A DNA stretch of 64,000 nucleotides from Streptomyces europaeiscabiei (GTDB lineage: Bacteria > Actinomycetota > Actinomycetes > Streptomycetales > Streptomycetaceae), in the NCBI RefSeq assembly GCF_036346855.1, contig NZ_CP107841.1:10172001-10236000 (forward strand), read 5' to 3'. Below are positions 61,377-64,000 of this stretch, piece after piece (positions within the stretch are counted from its first letter, which is position 1; each line of letters starts with the position of its first letter). The position numbers and the translations under genes were made by a program. The notes beneath the pieces are model-generated. The model ran no database searches. It worked only from the letters and a program-made list of their open reading frames with translations, and was not told the origin of the DNA.

Positions 61377-62362
61377 GCGTGGGCCTCCACGGCGGCCTGG
61401 CCGTAGCCGTGCTCCGACTCCTCGGCGGGAGGGCGCGTCCGGCGGCCCTTCGCTCGCACGGAGGAACGTTTCAGCCAACGGTCCGTGCCGTCGTAGCGCG
61501 CCCTGAAGGGGACCCGGCCGTGGACGACCAGGTCGTTGTCCACGACCAGGACCTCACCGGGTTCGAGGCTCACGGCCACGCTGACCCGGGCGAGTTCGTC
61601 CTCCAGGCGGGCGTAGGCCGCGCGGTGCTCGACGGGCGCCCGGTCCAGCGGCGTGTACGCGGGGTCGAAGCGCAGGGTCAGGCCTTCCTCCGACTCCCAC
61701 AGGGTGGGCACCGCCGGTGGGTCCCCCTGGTACGCCTGGGCCTCCTCGTAGGCGTCGTCGGGGAGGATCGGCAGAACCGGTCGGCTGAGCAACTTCACGT
61801 CGGCGGCGGAAAGTTGGACGTTCCTGATGCCGGCGGCCGTGGTGGCGACGGAGTCCGGGTTGCGCATGCAGCCGAGGATCAGCAGATGGGCGCGGCCCGG
61901 ATGGAAGGCGTCTTCCGTGTGCGGGCTGAGCAGCACGCTGCTGCTGGCTCCGGTCTGCTCCTCCTCGTGGCCTGCGCTCGGCACGATGTTGTGTACGAAA
62001 CGGCCTTCCTGCTGCCCTTCCCAGGCGATGGGTGTGCCCATCACCGTCGACAGCAGGAGCAGGACCACGTCGTACACCGCTCCGGCGCTGCCGGCGGTCG
62101 ACCAGTGGCCCGGGGTGGGACCCACCGCTTCGTCGTCGACGTGCAGACCGCGAAGCACGAACAGTCCGTCGGCGGTGTCGACGGGGCGGCAGGCGTGGCG
62201 TATCGGGTCGCTCAACGAGGCCGCGACAGTGGGGACTTCGGCCAGCAGGCCGGGATGTGTGGGGTCGCCGTCGTACGAGGTGAGGAGGGTGTGCGCGGCG
62301 GTGGTCAGCTCTGCGGCCGAGTCGCGGTCGAGCAGGCGTAAGGGGGTGGTTCCCGTGGGCAT
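61373..62362 (-). CDS. Fe(II)/2-oxoglutarate oxygenase, clavaminate-synthase-like (amino acid hydroxylase type)
   Basis: 329 residues. The metal ligands read His148-Thr-Glu150 (SPHTEDAFHPGRAHL) and His281 (DLVVHGRVPF), with the 2OG arginine in DRWLKR (~296-299). This is the HxE...H variant of VioC, AsnO and clavaminate synthase, which beta-hydroxylate arginine, asparagine or related amino acids. In this operon it probably hydroxylates an amino-acid building block of the metallophore (inference). ATG 62362 is the first Met before the conserved region. It is the promoter-proximal gene; the divergent region with two iron boxes lies upstream. Confidence 0.85.
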   Translation of the reverse strand: MPTGTTPLRLLDRDSAAELTTAAHTLLTSYDGDPTHPGLLAEVPTVAASLSDPIRHACRPVDTADGLFVLRGLHVDDEAVGPTPGHWSTAGSAGAVYDVVLLLLSTVMGTPIAWEGQQEGRFVHNIVPSAGHEEEQTGASSSVLLSPHTEDAFHPGRAHLLILGCMRNPDSVATTAAGIRNVQLSAADVKLLSRPVLPILPDDAYEEAQAYQGDPPAVPTLWESEEGLTLRFDPAYTPLDRAPVEHRAAYARLEDELARVSVAVSLEPGEVLVVDNDLVVHGRVPFRARYDGTDRWLKRSSVRAKGRRTRPPAEESEHGYGQAAVEAHA

Positions 62363-62532
62363 GGGGGATCCGTCCGTTCCAGTGCGGAGTGCGTGTGCGG
62401 GCGCGGTGCAGTGGTCTACGGGTGGGGCTGTGGACGGTCGGCGGGCATGGCGAAGAGGGCCGCCCGAGGTGGGCCACGTGATGCGGGTGCGGCTCCGGTC
62501 GACCTCCGGAAACATAGCCAGTCCACAGAAAA

Positions 62533-62551
62533 CAGGGAAGGCTTACCTAAG
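62533..62551 (-). promoter_or_regulatory. Iron-box-like site (DmdR1/IdeR type), proximal to the biosynthetic operon
   Basis: On the minus strand the site reads TTAGGTAAGCCTTCCCT, close to the actinomycete iron-box consensus TTAGGTTAGGCTAACCTAA (from memory). It lies about 170 bases before the oxygenase start. Next to it is a perfect 12-bp palindrome TGATCTAGATCA (62553-62564) of unknown meaning. Confidence 0.7.
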
Positions 62552-62578
62552 TTGATCTAGATCACACCCCGCGCGGTC

Positions 62579-62620
62579 TTGTCACGCAGACGTCACACAG
62601 GGTAGGTAAGGCTAAGCAAA
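62579..62620 (+). promoter_or_regulatory. Promoter overlapped by a second iron-box-like site, in front of the binding-protein gene
   Basis: TTGTCA (62579-62584), an 18-bp spacer and TAGGTA (62603-62608) form a plausible promoter. The iron-box-like sequence TAGGTAAGGCTAAGCAA (62603-62619) covers the -10, so a DmdR1/IdeR-type repressor would block it when iron is plentiful. Confidence 0.68.
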
Positions 62621-62650
62621 CTCAGCCAACTGCGGGAAAACGAGGGACAA

Positions 62651-64000
62651 GTGCACCTGACGCGACGTCAACTGCTCTGGGCCGGCGGTGCCATCGGCGC
62701 GGGCGTCATGCTCACCGCCTGCGGTGGCGACGACGAGGCGCCCACCGGGTCCGCCACCGGTGACTCGGCCACAGCCCGCAAGGGCGGCACCCTGAGAGTC
62801 GGCGCCCTCGGCCGGGCCGGCGCCATCACCCGCGACCCGCACGGCAGTCAGGCCAACGAGAGCGACTACCTCATCATCAGCCTGCTCTACGACACCCTCA
62901 CCGTCCCCGGCACCAAGCCCAACACCGAGCCCCGTCTCGCTGCGAGCTGGAAGCCCTCCGAGGACCTGAAGACCTGGCGGTTCACCCTCGCCAAGGGCGC
63001 CAAGTTCCACGACGGGACCCCGGTCACCGCCGAGGACGTCGTCTTCTCGCTGAAGCGGCTGCGCGCCACCCCGTCGGGAGCCTCCCGCCTGCCCGGCATC
63101 CAGGAGAAGAACATCACCGCCGAGGGCACCGACACCGTCGTCATCGTCTCCGACTACGCCAACGCCGAACTGCCCCTGTTGGCCCGCCTCACCACCTTCG
63201 TCATCCCCAAGGGCACCACCGACAAGGACATCGCCAAGGCCCCCGGCACGGGCCCCTTCAAGCTGGACTGGTTCCGCGGCGGCAACGCCCGCCTCGTCCG
63301 CAACGACGACTGGTACGGCGGCGAGGTCCACCTCGACGCCATCGAGGTCAAGATCTTCGAGAGCCCGCAGGCCATGGCGAGCGCCCTGCTCGCCGGCCAG
63401 ATCGACCTCGCCTCCAACGTCGGGGCCGTCGCAGCCCGTACGGCGGAGAGCCGCAAGGACATCCAGGCCGTCCGCCGCCCCAACGACATGGCGATGCCCA
63501 TCGTCATGCGCACCGCCGACGGCCCGTTCGCCGATCCCAAGGTCCGCGAGGCGCTGCGCCTCGCCGTCGACCGTGAGGCCATGGTCAAGCAGGTCCTCTC
63601 CGGCTACGGCACCGTCGCCAACGACGTCCTCGGCACGGGCGACCCCGCCTACGACAAGGGCCTTCCGCAGCGCACCCACGACCTCACCAAGGCCAAGGCA
63701 CTGCTGAAGGAGGCCGAGTTCGACACCTCCAGGACCTACGAGCTGTACACCACCGAGGACATCTCCGGCCTCGCCGAGTCGGCCACCCTCTTCGCTACGC
63801 AGGTCCGCGAGGCCGGTGTCAAGGTGAAGGTCGTCAAGCAGGAATCGGCCACCTTCTGGGACAAGACCTGGCTCAAGGGCGACCTCTACACCACCTACTG
63901 GGGCACCAACGACTCCGTCGTCTTCTTCGCCAGCAAGACCATGGTCTCCGACAGCGGCACGAACGAGGCCGGCTGGAAGAACGACGACTTCGACGCGGCG
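62651..64000 (+). CDS. Family 5 ABC solute-binding lipoprotein (3' end outside window)
   Basis: 450 residues are present and the frame is still open at the window edge. The N-terminus combines a Tat motif and a lipobox (LTRRQLLWAGGAIGAGVMLT followed by AC). The body is the oligopeptide/nickel-type SBP_bac_5 fold: LLYDTLTVPGTKPNTEPRLA, SWKPSEDLKTWRFTLAKGAK, FHDGTPVTAEDVVFSLKRLR and VREALRLAVDREAMVKQVLS. It would capture a peptide-like or metal-chelate ligand outside the cell for an ABC importer, presumably encoded further right. GTG 62651 follows GAGGGACAA. An iron-box-like site overlaps its promoter. Confidence 0.93.
   Translation, partial: MHLTRRQLLWAGGAIGAGVMLTACGGDDEAPTGSATGDSATARKGGTLRVGALGRAGAITRDPHGSQANESDYLIISLLYDTLTVPGTKPNTEPRLAASWKPSEDLKTWRFTLAKGAKFHDGTPVTAEDVVFSLKRLRATPSGASRLPGIQEKNITAEGTDTVVIVSDYANAELPLLARLTTFVIPKGTTDKDIAKAPGTGPFKLDWFRGGNARLVRNDDWYGGEVHLDAIEVKIFESPQAMASALLAGQIDLASNVGAVAARTAESRKDIQAVRRPNDMAMPIVMRTADGPFADPKVREALRLAVDREAMVKQVLSGYGTVANDVLGTGDPAYDKGLPQRTHDLTKAKALLKEAEFDTSRTYELYTTEDISGLAESATLFATQVREAGVKVKVVKQESATFWDKTWLKGDLYTTYWGTNDSVVFFASKTMVSDSGTNEAGWKNDDFDAA

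Overview
The window looks like a piece of a Streptomyces (or close actinomycete) chromosome. It is uniformly GC-rich with strong third-position G/C, and it uses GTG and TTG starts. It carries typical Streptomyces families: a SpoIIE-type phosphatase with its ATP-binding partner, a Ser/Thr kinase, DUF5994, DUF5995, SCO5918, a roadblock protein, and Tat-exported enzymes and lipoproteins. I see no rRNA, tRNA, CRISPR array or prophage. The content is accessory in character: secreted polymer-degrading enzymes, small regulatory operons, one toxin-antitoxin pair, several decayed genes, and a metal-chelator cluster at the right end.

Layout. 0-4 kb: the end of an aldehyde dehydrogenase gene, a convergent AraC-type regulator, and a secreted discoidin-PET-hydrolase-like fusion. 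4-7.4 kb: a frameshifted PLP dehydratase, a proline/glutamine-repeat membrane protein, an IS1182-like transposase remnant, a roadblock protein and an ArsR regulator. 7.7-10.6 kb: a large FAD/Fe-S 2-hydroxyacid dehydrogenase. 11-14.2 kb: a cold-shock module (Csp, DEAD-box helicase, CBS protein, SCO5918-family protein) with structured leaders. 14.2-24 kb: a GvpU-like protein, a membrane Ser/Thr kinase, a GH95 fucosidase with two inserted discoidin modules, a DUF5995 protein and a TauE/SafE permease. 24-27.6 kb: a MarR-controlled catabolic group (MaoC dehydratase, FAD monooxygenase, dienelactone hydrolase). 27.6-29.5 kb: a graveyard with remnants of a secreted glycosidase/ricin gene and of a TnpB gene. 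29.5-35 kb: two DUF5994 proteins and small hypothetical, lipoprotein and regulator genes. 35-40.4 kb: a sugar regulon (PfkB kinase, ABC binding protein, permease, ATPase, LacI regulator) bracketed by two copies of the same tandem operator.

40.5-48.5 kb: a short RTX-type secreted protein, a zinc-ribbon-like unknown, an RHH antitoxin/MazF-like toxin pair, the anti-sigma-type ATPase and SpoIIE phosphatase, and two secreted beta-propeller-like paralogues. A third paralogue lies at 33-34 kb. 50.4-53.2 kb: an SDR / enoyl-CoA hydratase / KAS III set. 53.8-56.4 kb: a cyclase-family hydrolase and a DenD-like D-erythronate dehydrogenase. 56.5-64 kb: an apparently iron-regulated cluster. Five genes run leftward: 2OG-Fe(II) oxygenase, SbnB-like, Y4yA-like PLP decarboxylase, SbnA-like and a MATE exporter. 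Opposite them is a Tat-lipoprotein solute-binding protein, and two iron-box-like sites sit in the divergent promoter region. I infer that the cluster makes and exports a 2,3-diaminopropionate-derived metallophore and that the divergent ABC system re-imports it. No IucA/IucC synthetase or NRPS is visible before the window ends.

All family assignments are by eye from motifs and remembered family features; no database search was run.
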